Shown here in pieces: positions 8,233 to 17,077 of a DNA stretch of 64,000 bases; positions within the stretch are counted from its first letter, which is position 1; the number at the start of each line of letters is the position of its first letter. The position numbers and the translations under genes are program-made. The stretch comes from Pseudomonas siliginis (GTDB taxonomy: Bacteria > Pseudomonadota > Gammaproteobacteria > Pseudomonadales > Pseudomonadaceae): positions 62,001-126,000 of the forward strand of contig NZ_JAHSTW010000012.1 in assembly GCF_019145195.1 (NCBI RefSeq). Direction: 5' to 3'. The notes beneath the pieces were generated by a model. That model saw only the letters and a list, made by a program, of their open reading frames with translations. It was not told the DNA's origin and made no database searches.

Positions 8233-8685
8233 TTAGATCGCTTTGACGGAAATGATTTCCACGTCAAAGGTCAGCGTCTTGCCCGCCAGCGGGTGGTTGA
8301 AGTCAACGGTCACTTGCGTGTCATCGAATTCCTTCACCACTCCTGGCAATTCAGTATTGGCCGCATCATTGAAGATCACCAGCAGACCCGGCGACAACTC
8401 CATGTCGGTGAACTGCGAACGCGGGATGGTCTGCACGTTCTGCGGGTTCGGCTGACCAAAAGCGTTTTCCGGCTCGACGGTCAGGGTGCGCTTGTCGCCG
8501 GCCTTGAAGCCGAACAGTGCGGCTTCGAAGCCCGGCAGCAGGTTGCCATCGCCGACCTTGAACGTCGCCGGGGCCTTGTCGAAGGTACTGTCGACGGTGT
8601 CACCGTTTTCCAGGCGCAAGGCAAAGTGCAGGGTGACTTCGGTGTTCTGGCCGATGCGTTGCTCAGTCGATAGCGGTTCAGTCAT
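8233..8685 (-). CDS. fkpB: FKBP-type peptidyl-prolyl isomerase, SlpA/FkpB type
   Basis: 150 residues from the ATG at 8685 (MTEPLSTEQRIGQNTEV). Contains the FKBP core NGDTVDSTFDKAPATFKVGDGNLLPGFE with an inserted IF domain (residues roughly 70-120) as in SlyD/SlpA. It is a cytoplasmic proline isomerase and chaperone. The start overlaps the lspA stop by eight bases; the lspA-fkpB-ispH order is conserved in many gammaproteobacteria. No histidine-rich SlyD tail is present, favouring SlpA/FkpB. Confidence 0.92.
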   Translation of the reverse strand: MTEPLSTEQRIGQNTEVTLHFALRLENGDTVDSTFDKAPATFKVGDGNLLPGFEAALFGFKAGDKRTLTVEPENAFGQPNPQNVQTIPRSQFTDMELSPGLLVIFNDAANTELPGVVKEFDDTQVTVDFNHPLAGKTLTFDVEIISVKAI

Positions 8686-9190
8686 GAGCGGCCTCTTCGG
8701 TTTTCTTCGATTTGAACATGTCCAGTGCCAGCATGATCGCGCCAACGGTGATCGCGCTGTCGGCAATGTTGAACGCCGGGAAATACCAGCGGTTCTGCCA
8801 GTGCACCAGAATGAAGTCGATCACATGGCCTAGGGCAATGCGGTCATACAGGTTGCCCAGCGCGCCACCCAGCACCAACGCCAGGGCGACGGCCAGCCAG
8901 GTGTCGTTGCGGCCCAGACGCTTGAGCCAGACCACCAGCACGGCACTGACGACAATGGCGATCAGGGCAAACAGCCAGCGCTGCCAGCCGGAGCTGTCGG
9001 CGAGGAAGCTGAAGGCAGCGCCAGTGTTGTAGGCCAGGGTCCAGCTGAACAGGTCGGGAATGATCACGATCTGCTGGAACATTTCGAGCTTGGCTTCGAA
9101 GTAGAACTTGCTGGCCTGGTCAATGACCAGAACCAGCAAGCTCAACCACAGCCAGCTCAGCCGTCCGAAACGGCCAATGGCATCAGGCAT
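8678..9190 (-). CDS. lspA: Lipoprotein signal peptidase II LspA
   Basis: Inner-membrane aspartyl protease that removes the signal peptide of prolipoproteins. 170 residues from the ATG at 9190. Four membrane segments are evident (about 11-25, 70-88, 98-114, 140-158). Catalytic aspartates: Asp125 in GHVIDFI and Asp144 in FNIADSAI; the GNLYDR motif lies at 112-117. The start overlaps the ileS stop by eight bases, showing the tight ileS-lspA-fkpB coupling common in Pseudomonas. Confidence 0.96.
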   Translation of the reverse strand: MPDAIGRFGRLSWLWLSLLVLVIDQASKFYFEAKLEMFQQIVIIPDLFSWTLAYNTGAAFSFLADSSGWQRWLFALIAIVVSAVLVVWLKRLGRNDTWLAVALALVLGGALGNLYDRIALGHVIDFILVHWQNRWYFPAFNIADSAITVGAIMLALDMFKSKKTEEAAHD

Positions 9191-12014
9191 AGTGACGAAC
9201 CTCGCCAGCACCGCTGATGTTGTCGACGCAACGCCCGCAGATTTCCGGATGCTCCGGGTTCACGCCGACGTCTTCGCGGCAATGCCAGCAACGCGCGCAT
9301 TTCGGGAACGCCGATTTGACGATCTTCAGTTTCAGACCGCTGACTTCGGTGGCCACTGCATCGGCCGGAGCCTGCACGAATGGTGCAACGCTGGCAGTCG
9401 AGGTGATCAGGACGAAGCGCAGCTCATTGCTCAGCTTGGCAAGATCGGCGCTCAGCGCCTCTTCGGCAAACAGCGTCACTTCGGCCTGCAGGTTGCCACC
9501 GACGGCTTTCGCGGCACGCTGGATTTCCATCTCTTTGTTGACCGCAACCTTCACTTCCATGATGCGATCCCAGTAGGCGCGACCCAGCTCGAAGCCTTCC
9601 GGCAGCTCGGTCAGGCCTTCGTACCAGGTGTTGAGCATGACCGACTCGTTACGCTCGCCCGGCAGGTATTGCCACAGTTCGTCAGCAGTGAAGGCGAGGA
9701 TCGGCGCGATCCAGCGCACCAGCGCTTCGGAGATGTGGAACAGCGCGGTCTGGCACGAGCGCCGGGCCTTGCTGTCGGCGCCGGTGGTGTACTGGCGGTC
9801 CTTGATGATGTCGAGGTAGAAACCACCCAGCTCCTGCACGCAGAAGTTGTGGATCTTCGAGTACACGTTCCAGAAACGGTATTCGCCGTAGTGCTCTTGC
9901 AACTCGCGTTGCAGCAGCAGCGTGCGATCCACCGCCCAGCGATCCAGCGCCAGCATGTCTTCAGCCGGCAGCAGGTCGGTGGCCGGGTTGAAACCGGTCA
10001 GGTTGGAAAGCAGGAAGCGCGCTGTGTTACGGATACGACGATAGGCATCCGCGCTGCGCTGCAGGATCTGCTCGGACACCGCCATTTCGCCGGAGTAGTC
10101 GGTCGACGCGACCCACAGACGCATGATGTCGGCGCCCAGGGTGTCGTTGACCTTCTGCGGCGCGATCACGTTGCCCAGCGACTTGGACATCTTGCGCCCG
10201 GACTCATCGACGGTGAAACCGTGCGTCAGCAGTTCGCGGTACGGTGCGTGGTTGTCGATGGCGCAACCGGTCAGCAACGAGGAGTGGAACCAGCCACGGT
10301 GCTGGTCGGAACCTTCCAGGTACAGGTCGGCGCGCGGGCCGCTCTCGTGGCCCATCGGGTGCGAACCGCGCAGAACGTGCCAGTGCGTGGTGCCCGAGTC
10401 GAACCAGACGTCGAGGGTGTCGCTGATCTTGTCGTACTGCGGCGCTTCATCACCGAGCAGTTCGGCAGCGTCGAGTTTGAACCAGGCTTCGATGCCTTCG
10501 ACTTCAACGCGTTTGGCGACTTCTTCCATCAGCTCGACGGTACGCGGGTGCAGCTCGCCGCTTTCCTTGTTGAGGAAGAACGGGATCGGCACGCCCCAGT
10601 TGCGCTGACGCGAGATGCACCAGTCCGGACGATTGGCGATCATCGAGTGCAGACGCGCCTGGCCCCAGGCCGGAACGAACTTGGTGTCTTCGATAGCTTT
10701 GAGCGAGCGCACGCGCAGGGTGTCGCCGCTGGTTGGCTCCTTGTCCATGCCGATGAACCACTGCGCAGTAGCGCGGTAGATCAGCGGGGTCTTGTGGCGC
10801 CAGCAGTGCATGTAGCTGTGTTCGATGACGGTGGTGTGCATCAGCGCACCGACTTCAGTCAGTTTTTCGACGATGGCCGGGTTGGCCTTCCAGATGAACT
10901 GGCCGCCGAAGAATTCCAGCGACGGCACGTATACGCCGTTGCTCTGCACCGGGTTGAGGATGTCGTCGTTGACCATGCCGTATTTCTTGCAGGTCACGAA
11001 GTCGTCCACGCCGTAGGCCGGGGCGGAGTGAACCACGCCGGTGCCTGCGCCCAGTTCGACGTAGTCAGCCAAGTACACCGGCGACAGACGATCGTAGAAC
11101 GGGTGACGGAAGTTGATCAGCTCCAGCTCTTTACCGGTGGTGGTGGCGATGACCGAACCTTGCACGCCATAGCGCGCCAGGCAGGCTTCGACCAGCTCTT
11201 CAGCCAGCACCAGCAGCTTGTCGCCGATATCGACCAGGGCGTAGTTGAATTCCGGGTGCACGTTCAGCGCCTGGTTGGCCGGGATGGTCCACGGGGTGGT
11301 GGTCCAGATCACGATCGCAGCAGGTTTGCTCAGCGAGGCCAGACCAAACGCCGCAGCCAGTTTGGCTTCATCAGCGATCGGGAACGCGACGTCGATGGTC
11401 GAGGACTTCTTGTTCTCGTACTCGACTTCCGCTTCAGCCAGAGCCGAACCGCAATCGAAGCACCAGTTCACTGGCTTGAGGCCCTTGAAGACAAAACCAC
11501 CCTTGACGATTTCGGCGAGGGCGCGGATTTCACCGGCCTCGTTCTTGAAATCCATGGTCTTGTACGGGTTGGCGAAGTCGCCCAGCACGCCGAGACGGAT
11601 GAACTCGGACTTCTGCCCTTCGATCTGCTCGGTGGCGTAGGCACGGCACAGCTCGCGGGTTTTATCCGCGCCGAGGTTCTTGCCGTGGGTCACTTCCACC
11701 TTGTGCTCGATCGGCAGGCCGTGGCAGTCCCAGCCCGGGACGTACGGCGCGTCGAAACCCGACAGGGTTTTCGAGCGGATGATCATGTCCTTGAGAATCT
11801 TGTTCAGTGCGTGACCGATGTGGATCGTGCCGTTGGCGTACGGAGGGCCGTCGTGCAGGACGAACTTCGGACGATCCTTGCCAATCTCGCGCAACTTTCC
11901 GTACAGGCCAATACTGTCCCAGCGCTGCAGGATCTGCGGTTCGCGCTGTGGCAGGCCGGCCTTCATTGGGAAGGCGGTGTCCGGAAGGTTTAGCGTGGCT
12001 TTATAGTCGGTCAT
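9183..12014 (-). CDS. ileS: Isoleucyl-tRNA synthetase
   Basis: Class I aminoacyl-tRNA synthetase charging tRNA-Ile, 943 residues, full length. HIGH-type motif PPYANGTIHIGHALN near residues 58-72, editing CP1 domain with GTGVVHSAPAYGVDD around 325-345, KMSKS motif in RKMSKSLGN near 610, and a C-terminal zinc ribbon CARCWHC...CGRC around 905-930. The zinc-ribbon architecture is the IleS1 form, sensitive to mupirocin in other organisms. Starts 13 bases after ribF. Confidence 0.97.
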   Translation of the reverse strand: MTDYKATLNLPDTAFPMKAGLPQREPQILQRWDSIGLYGKLREIGKDRPKFVLHDGPPYANGTIHIGHALNKILKDMIIRSKTLSGFDAPYVPGWDCHGLPIEHKVEVTHGKNLGADKTRELCRAYATEQIEGQKSEFIRLGVLGDFANPYKTMDFKNEAGEIRALAEIVKGGFVFKGLKPVNWCFDCGSALAEAEVEYENKKSSTIDVAFPIADEAKLAAAFGLASLSKPAAIVIWTTTPWTIPANQALNVHPEFNYALVDIGDKLLVLAEELVEACLARYGVQGSVIATTTGKELELINFRHPFYDRLSPVYLADYVELGAGTGVVHSAPAYGVDDFVTCKKYGMVNDDILNPVQSNGVYVPSLEFFGGQFIWKANPAIVEKLTEVGALMHTTVIEHSYMHCWRHKTPLIYRATAQWFIGMDKEPTSGDTLRVRSLKAIEDTKFVPAWGQARLHSMIANRPDWCISRQRNWGVPIPFFLNKESGELHPRTVELMEEVAKRVEVEGIEAWFKLDAAELLGDEAPQYDKISDTLDVWFDSGTTHWHVLRGSHPMGHESGPRADLYLEGSDQHRGWFHSSLLTGCAIDNHAPYRELLTHGFTVDESGRKMSKSLGNVIAPQKVNDTLGADIMRLWVASTDYSGEMAVSEQILQRSADAYRRIRNTARFLLSNLTGFNPATDLLPAEDMLALDRWAVDRTLLLQRELQEHYGEYRFWNVYSKIHNFCVQELGGFYLDIIKDRQYTTGADSKARRSCQTALFHISEALVRWIAPILAFTADELWQYLPGERNESVMLNTWYEGLTELPEGFELGRAYWDRIMEVKVAVNKEMEIQRAAKAVGGNLQAEVTLFAEEALSADLAKLSNELRFVLITSTASVAPFVQAPADAVATEVSGLKLKIVKSAFPKCARCWHCREDVGVNPEHPEICGRCVDNISGAGEVRHYA

Positions 12015-12027
12015 TTAAGGCTCTTCA

Positions 12028-12966
12028 TTAGCGATGGGCGCTAGGTGCGGCTAGTGCACGGGCGGTGGCGACATCCGCATTGATCGCCGTTTTCAATGCC
12101 TCCAGAGAGGCGAAGCGCTGCTCTTCACGCAGCTTTTGGTGGAAAACCACCGTCAAACGCCGGTCATACAGATCGCCGGCAAAATCTAACAGATGGACCT
12201 CGAGGTGGGCTTTGCCATCTCCTTGCACCGTGGGGCGCACGCCGATATTGGCGACGCCGGGCCAGGTCTTGCCGTCGATGTCGACATTCACCAGATACAC
12301 CCCGGTAAACGGCACGCGACGACGCTTGAGTTGAATGTTGGCAGTGGGCGTGCCCAGTTGCCGGGCCAGTTTCTGCCCATGCAGCACGCGACCGGCGATG
12401 CGGTACGGACGGCCGAGCAAGCGTTCGGCCAAGGCAAAATCGGCCGCAGCCAAGGCGTTGCGCACCTGCGTGCTGCTGACGCGAATGCCGTCCAGCTCAA
12501 CGGTTTGCGCAGCTTCGACGGTGAAACCGTGAACCTGCCCGGCCTGCATGAGGAAATCGAAATCGCCGAGGCGGTCGCAACCGAAACGGAAATCGTCACC
12601 GACCTCCAGATGCTGCACGCCAAGGCCATCGACCAGAATGGTATCGACGAACTCACTGGCGCTGAGCTTGCTCAGCCGCTGGTTGAAAGCCAGGCACAAG
12701 ACCCGGTCGACGCCTTCAGCGGCCAGCAATTGCAGCTTGTCGCGCAACCGCGCCAGACGTGCCGGTGCGGTGTCGGGGGCAAAGAACTCCCGCGGCTGCG
12801 GCTCGAAAATCACCACGCAGCTGGGTACGCCCAACTCGAGCGCACGCTCACGCAGCCGGGCCAGGATAGCCTGGTGACCACGGTGAACACCGTCAAAGTT
12901 GCCAATAGTGGCGACGCAGCCCCGATGCTGGGGGCGCAAGTTGTGGAGGCCTCGAACCAGCTGCAT
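12028..12966 (-). CDS. ribF: Bifunctional riboflavin kinase / FAD synthetase RibF
   Basis: Converts riboflavin to FMN and then FAD. 312 residues from the ATG at 12966 (MQLVRGLHNLRPQHRG). N-terminal nucleotidyltransferase with TIGNFDGVHRGHQ (about 18-30), C-terminal riboflavin kinase domain with GRVLHGQKLARQLGTPTANI (about 185-205) and GVANIGVRPTV. An ATG at 12984 would add six residues. First gene of the ribF-ileS-lspA-fkpB run; 129 bases after murJ. Confidence 0.95.
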   Translation of the reverse strand: MQLVRGLHNLRPQHRGCVATIGNFDGVHRGHQAILARLRERALELGVPSCVVIFEPQPREFFAPDTAPARLARLRDKLQLLAAEGVDRVLCLAFNQRLSKLSASEFVDTILVDGLGVQHLEVGDDFRFGCDRLGDFDFLMQAGQVHGFTVEAAQTVELDGIRVSSTQVRNALAAADFALAERLLGRPYRIAGRVLHGQKLARQLGTPTANIQLKRRRVPFTGVYLVNVDIDGKTWPGVANIGVRPTVQGDGKAHLEVHLLDFAGDLYDRRLTVVFHQKLREEQRFASLEALKTAINADVATARALAAPSAHR

Positions 12967-13095
12967 AACGCGCTTCTTGCTCATAAAGTGGTCGATTATA
13001 ACCACACCCGACGGCCGACGACAGGCAACACCGTAACGCAAAGTGAACGAGCCGACAAAACCGCCGGCCCGTGCCTGTCGATAAAGGCTGAAACC

Positions 13096-14634
13096 TCAGC
13101 TCAAGGCTTTGCGATTGAAGTCGCGCAGGCGGAAACCCAGCAGCAGCAACATACCGAAATACGCCACCACACCGGCCACCACCAGTGCGCCCAGGCGCAG
13201 GAAGCGCTCGAGCATATGCCCCTCATCCCAGGCGGGCATGAAATGCATGCCGGCCAGCAACACCGCCGACATCACGGTCACCGCAACGACCAGCTTGAAG
13301 CCGAATTTGCCCCAGCCCGGTTGCGGTTGATACATCTTTTGCTTGCGCAGTTGATAGAACAGCAGCCCGGCGTTCAGGCAAGCACCGGCACTGATCGCCA
13401 AGGCAAGGCCGGCATGGGCCAGTGGGCCGATCAACGCCAGGTTGAACAACTGCGTGCAGACCAGCGTGAAAATTGCGATTTTCACCGGGGTGCGAATGTT
13501 CTGTTGCGCATAAAAGCCCGGCGCCAGCACTTTGATCACGATAATCCCGAGCAGGCCGACCGAATAGGCAATCAGCGCACGCTGGGTCATCTCGGCATCA
13601 AAGCCACTGAACTGGCCGTACTGAAACAATGAAACAGTCAGCGGTTCAGCAAGAATCCCCAGCGCCAATGCGCACGGCAGCACCAGCACAAAGCACAGGC
13701 GCAGCCCCCAATCGAGGATCCGCGAATACTCGTGGCGATCCTTGCTGGCGTAGGTCTTGGCCAGTGTCGGCAGCAGAATCGTGCCGAGCGCCACGCCCAA
13801 TACGCCCGACGGCAATTCCATCAAACGGTCGGCGTAATACATCCACGACACTGAACCTGCGACCAGAAACGAGGCGAAGATGGTGTTGATGATCAATGAA
13901 ATCTGGCTGACCGACACACCGAGAATCGCTGGCAGCATCTGCTTCATTACCCGCCACACGCCGCTGTCGCGCAGGTTCAGGCGTGGCAGCACGAGCATGC
14001 CGATCTTTTTCAGGTGCGGCAGCTGATACAGCAACTGCGCCAGACCGCCGACCAACACCGCCCACCCCAGCGCCATGACCGGCGGATCGAAATACGGCGT
14101 GAGGAACAGCGAAAACACGATCATGCTGACGTTGAGCAGAGTCGGTACGAAGGCCGGCACCGAGAAGCGGTTCCAGGTATTCAGAATCGCGCCGGCCAGC
14201 GACGACAGCGAGATCAGCAATATATAAGGAAAGGTCACCCGCAACAGATCGGAGGTGAGCTGGAATTTCTCCGGGGTATCGGTAAAACCGGGCGCTGTGG
14301 CCCAGATCACCCAAGGGGCGGCGATCATGCCCAGCGCCGTCACCACCGCCAACACCAGCGTCAGCAGGCCCGACACATAGGCAATAAAGGTGCGCGTCGC
14401 CTCTTCGCCCTGCTGGCTTTTATATTCGGCAAGGATCGGCACGAACGCCTGGGAAAACGCCCCCTCGGCGAAAATGCGCCGCAGCAGGTTGGGCAGTTTG
14501 AACGCAATAAAGAAGGCATCCGTGGCCATCCCGGCGCCGAATGTCCGCGCGATCAGCGTGTCACGAACAAAACCCAGAATCCGGGAAAGCATCGTGATAG
14601 AGCTGACGGCGGCCAACGATTTGAGCAGATTCAT
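13096..14634 (-). CDS. murJ: Lipid II flippase MurJ (MviN)
   Basis: Inner-membrane protein of the MOP exporter superfamily that flips lipid II for peptidoglycan synthesis. 512 residues, about 14 membrane helices, with the MurJ signature SILGFVRDTLIARTFGAGMA close to the N-terminus written here only in part (RILGFVRDTLIA) and the LRRIFAEGAFSQAFVPIL segment around 52-69. The Arg in FVRD and RRIFAEG are residues shown to be needed in E. coli MurJ. Divergent from rpsT, in the usual Pseudomonas order. Confidence 0.95.
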   Translation of the reverse strand: MNLLKSLAAVSSITMLSRILGFVRDTLIARTFGAGMATDAFFIAFKLPNLLRRIFAEGAFSQAFVPILAEYKSQQGEEATRTFIAYVSGLLTLVLAVVTALGMIAAPWVIWATAPGFTDTPEKFQLTSDLLRVTFPYILLISLSSLAGAILNTWNRFSVPAFVPTLLNVSMIVFSLFLTPYFDPPVMALGWAVLVGGLAQLLYQLPHLKKIGMLVLPRLNLRDSGVWRVMKQMLPAILGVSVSQISLIINTIFASFLVAGSVSWMYYADRLMELPSGVLGVALGTILLPTLAKTYASKDRHEYSRILDWGLRLCFVLVLPCALALGILAEPLTVSLFQYGQFSGFDAEMTQRALIAYSVGLLGIIVIKVLAPGFYAQQNIRTPVKIAIFTLVCTQLFNLALIGPLAHAGLALAISAGACLNAGLLFYQLRKQKMYQPQPGWGKFGFKLVVAVTVMSAVLLAGMHFMPAWDEGHMLERFLRLGALVVAGVVAYFGMLLLLGFRLRDFNRKALS

Positions 14635-14804
14635 TGAGAGAGTTTGTGCCTGTCGATAAACAGCAGGCGAACAATGCGCCTACTTGTGCGATACTCCGCG
14701 CCGCAACAGCACAGAGCCAAAGCTCGCGAGTTTACAGGTCAAGCGCCGGAAATAAATATCCCGCCTCTTTATACCTACCACTTAGCGGAACGATTCAAGT
14801 GCCC

Positions 14805-14833
14805 TTGACAAGACAAGTCTTCATCGGCATGAT
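14805..14833 (+). promoter_or_regulatory. Sigma-70 promoter candidate for rpsT
   Basis: A perfect -35 TTGACA at 14805-14810, a 17-base spacer, then CATGAT at 14828-14833 (four of six to TATAAT). It lies about 55 bases before the GTG start of rpsT, a highly expressed gene. Confidence 0.6.
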
Positions 14834-14886
14834 TCGCGGCCTATTTTGTTTGCTATTTCCTAAAAAGTCTTTCGAGGAGCTCGACG

Positions 14887-15159
14887 GTGGCCAACTCACC
14901 TTCCGCCAAAAAACGTGCAAAACAGGCTGAGAAGCGTCGCAGCCACAACGCCAGCCTGCGTTCCATGGTTCGTACCTACATCAAGAATGTAGTTAAGGCC
15001 ATCGACGCAAAAGACGCTGAAAAAGCTCAAGCTGCATACGTTCTGGCTGTGCCAGTTATCGACCGTATGGCCGATAAAGGCATCATCCACAAGAACAAGG
15101 CTGCTCGTCATAAGAGCCGTCTGAATGGCCACGTCAAAGCGCTGAAAGAAGCCGCTTAA
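14887..15159 (+). CDS. rpsT: 30S ribosomal protein S20
   Basis: 90 residues, full length: MANSPSAKKRAKQAEKRRSH opening, basic all-helical protein that binds 16S rRNA. The start is a GTG at 14887 with GAGGAG seven bases upstream; non-ATG starts are also used by rpsT in E. coli, where S20 represses its own translation. Followed by a strong terminator. Confidence 0.97.
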   Translation: MANSPSAKKRAKQAEKRRSHNASLRSMVRTYIKNVVKAIDAKDAEKAQAAYVLAVPVIDRMADKGIIHKNKAARHKSRLNGHVKALKEAA

Positions 15160-15172
15160 TCGACGTAGTCAT

Positions 15173-15202
15173 TAAAAAACCGACCTCAGGGTCGGTTTTT
15201 TA
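15173..15202 (+). terminator. Rho-independent terminator of rpsT
   Basis: ACCGACC / GGTCGGT stem with a three-base loop, flanked by A-run and T-run, so it could work in both directions for the convergent creA transcript too. Confidence 0.9.
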
Positions 15203-15236
15203 TTGCCTGTGATTTAACAAGCTACAGGCAAAAAAA

Positions 15237-15326
15237 TGTGGGAGCGAGCCTGCTTGCGAATGCGATCTGCCAGTTGATATTTCTATCGACCGACATGACC
15301 TCTTCTCGAGCAGGCTCGCTCCCACA
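15237..15326. repeat. REP pair (GGGAGCGAGCCTGCT family)
   Basis: TGTGGGAGCGAGCCTGCTTGCGAA at the left and its inverted partner ending GAGCAGGCTCGCTCCCACA at the right, 40-odd bases between. Same arrangement (GTGGGAG outermost) as most pairs in this window. Lies between convergent rpsT and creA. Confidence 0.92.
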
Positions 15327-15343
15327 GTTCGGATTGGTGGCGC

Positions 15344-15811
15344 TTATTGCTGGACCGGCACCCACGGCAGGATCGGGATCGCCGTCACCGCATTCTGCGG
15401 ACTACCCTCGATCAAGCGATCACTGTAGACCAGGTACACCAGCGTGTTGCGCTTCTTGTCGAGGAAACGCACCACCTGCATGGTCTTGAACACCAGCGAG
15501 GTGCGCTCCTTGAACACCTCGTCGCCGTCCTTCAACTCACCCTTGAACTTGATCGGCCCGACCTGACGGCATGCGATCGAGGCCTCTGCGCGATCCTCGG
15601 CCAGACCCAGACCACCCTTCACTCCGCCAGTCTTGGCGCGCGACAGGTAGCAGGTCACACCTTCGACTTTCGGATCGTCGAACGCTTCGACCACAATCCG
15701 GTCATTCGGCCCGACAAACTTGAACACCGTCGACACCTGACCGATTTCCTCGGCCGAGACCAGCAATGGCATGGCCATCAGCAGGCCCAACAATCCTTTC
15801 GCTACACGCAT
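15344..15811 (-). CDS. creA: CreA family periplasmic protein
   Basis: 155 residues with a signal peptide (MRVAKGLLGLLMAMPLLVSA). Matches CreA through the segments FKFVGPNDRIVVEAFDDP, VEGVTCYLSRAKTGG and DRAEASIACRQVGP. Function is unknown; two conserved cysteines (about 54 and 81) may form a disulfide. It starts ten bases after proB ends on the same strand, so it may be co-transcribed, an arrangement shared with P. aeruginosa. Confidence 0.85.
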   Translation of the reverse strand: MRVAKGLLGLLMAMPLLVSAEEIGQVSTVFKFVGPNDRIVVEAFDDPKVEGVTCYLSRAKTGGVKGGLGLAEDRAEASIACRQVGPIKFKGELKDGDEVFKERTSLVFKTMQVVRFLDKKRNTLVYLVYSDRLIEGSPQNAVTAIPILPWVPVQQ

Positions 15812-15821
15812 CGAATTTTCC

Positions 15822-16940
15822 TTAGACCAGAATCAGGTTGTCACGGTGAACCAGTTCCGGCTCAGCCATGTAACCGAGCAAACCGACAATCGCATCCGAC
15901 GACTGACCGATGATTTTTTGCGCTTCCAGGGCGCTGTAATTGGCCAGACCCCGAGCGATCTCCCGACCGTCCGGCGCTACGCAGACGACCATCTCACCGC
16001 GACGGAAACTGCCTTGAACCAGTTTCACCCCCACCGGCAGCAGACTTTTGTTGCCCTTGGACAACGCCGACACCGCTCCCTCATCCAGCACCAGAGTGCC
16101 ACGGGTTTGCAGATGACCGGCCAGCCACTGCTTGCGCGCCGCGAGCATGCCGCGCTCCGGCGATAGCAGCGTGCCGATGCGCTCGCCCGCCTTGAGACGA
16201 TCAAGCACGCGCTCAAGGCGCCCGCCGACGATGATGGTGTGCGCACCGGAACGCGCTGCCAGGCGTGCCGCGCGCAGCTTGGTCTGCATGCCGCCACGCC
16301 CCAGCGCACCGCCGGTACCGCCCGCAACCGCATCCAGCGTCGGATCATCGGCGCGCGCCTCATAAATCAGCTGCGCGTCGGGGTTGTTGCGCGGATCGGC
16401 GTCGAACATGCCGTCGCGATCAGTGAGGATCACCAGCAGATCAGCCTCGACCAGATTGGCCACCAGCGCCGCCAGCGTGTCGTTGTCGCCAAAACGGATT
16501 TCATCGGTGACCACGGTGTCGTTTTCGTTGATCACCGGAATGACTTTCAGCTCGACCAGCGCACGCAAGGTACTGCGGGCGTTCAGGTAGCGCTTGCGGT
16601 CGGACAGGTCGTCGTGGGTCAGGAGAATCTGCGCAGTGTGCCGGCCATGCTCGGCGAAGCTCGACTCCCAGGCCTGCACCAACCCCATCTGACCGATTGC
16701 AGCGGCCGCCTGGAGCTCGTGCATGGCACTGGGTCGCACGGTCCAGCCCAAGCGACTCATACCGGCCGCCACCGCCCCGGAGGACACCAGCACCAGCTCG
16801 ACGCCCGCTTCATGCAGCGCCACCATCTGCTCGACCCAGACACTCATTGCCGCGCGATCCAGCCCTTTGCCGTCAGCTGTAAGCAAAGCGCTGCCGATCT
16901 TCACGACCCAACGCTGCGCACCTGTCACCTTGCTCCGCAT
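15822..16940 (-). CDS. proB: Glutamate 5-kinase ProB
   Basis: First step of proline synthesis: ATP-dependent phosphorylation of glutamate. 372 residues from the ATG at 16940 (MRSKVTGAQRWVVKIGSALL); a second ATG immediately upstream and one at 16979 are alternatives. Amino acid kinase domain with VVKIGSALL, LVSSGAVAAGMSRL (about 50-63) and NENDTVVTDEIRFGDNDTL, followed by a C-terminal PUA domain (about 280-360) as in most bacterial ProB. Follows obgE across a terminator. Confidence 0.96.
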   Translation of the reverse strand: MRSKVTGAQRWVVKIGSALLTADGKGLDRAAMSVWVEQMVALHEAGVELVLVSSGAVAAGMSRLGWTVRPSAMHELQAAAAIGQMGLVQAWESSFAEHGRHTAQILLTHDDLSDRKRYLNARSTLRALVELKVIPVINENDTVVTDEIRFGDNDTLAALVANLVEADLLVILTDRDGMFDADPRNNPDAQLIYEARADDPTLDAVAGGTGGALGRGGMQTKLRAARLAARSGAHTIIVGGRLERVLDRLKAGERIGTLLSPERGMLAARKQWLAGHLQTRGTLVLDEGAVSALSKGNKSLLPVGVKLVQGSFRRGEMVVCVAPDGREIARGLANYSALEAQKIIGQSSDAIVGLLGYMAEPELVHRDNLILV

Positions 16941-17033
16941 CATCTTCAACCTTAGCTTGAGGGCAGCGCGACCTGGCACTGCCCGTGACGTTAATCGTGG
17001 CGATTGCTGACCAACGATCGATTTCCGGATACT

Positions 17034-17060
17034 AAAACGCCGCTCGATTGAGCGGCGTTC
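17034..17060 (-). terminator. Rho-independent terminator of obgE
   Basis: AACGCCGCTC / GAGCGGCGTT perfect ten-base stem with a four-base loop, ending in TTTTAGTAT on the minus strand. It separates obgE from proB. Confidence 0.85.
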
Positions 17061-17077
17061 AAGTTTATCGCAACGGA

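Noticed and set aside
9108..11993. 961-codon open frame opposite ileS
   Set aside because: Antisense shadow caused by GC3 bias; ileS has complete motifs and the antisense protein is His/Gln/Asp-rich without domains.
15237..15326. REP pairs considered as terminators or small RNAs
   Set aside because: No T-run follows and the same sequence recurs at many unrelated sites in the window.
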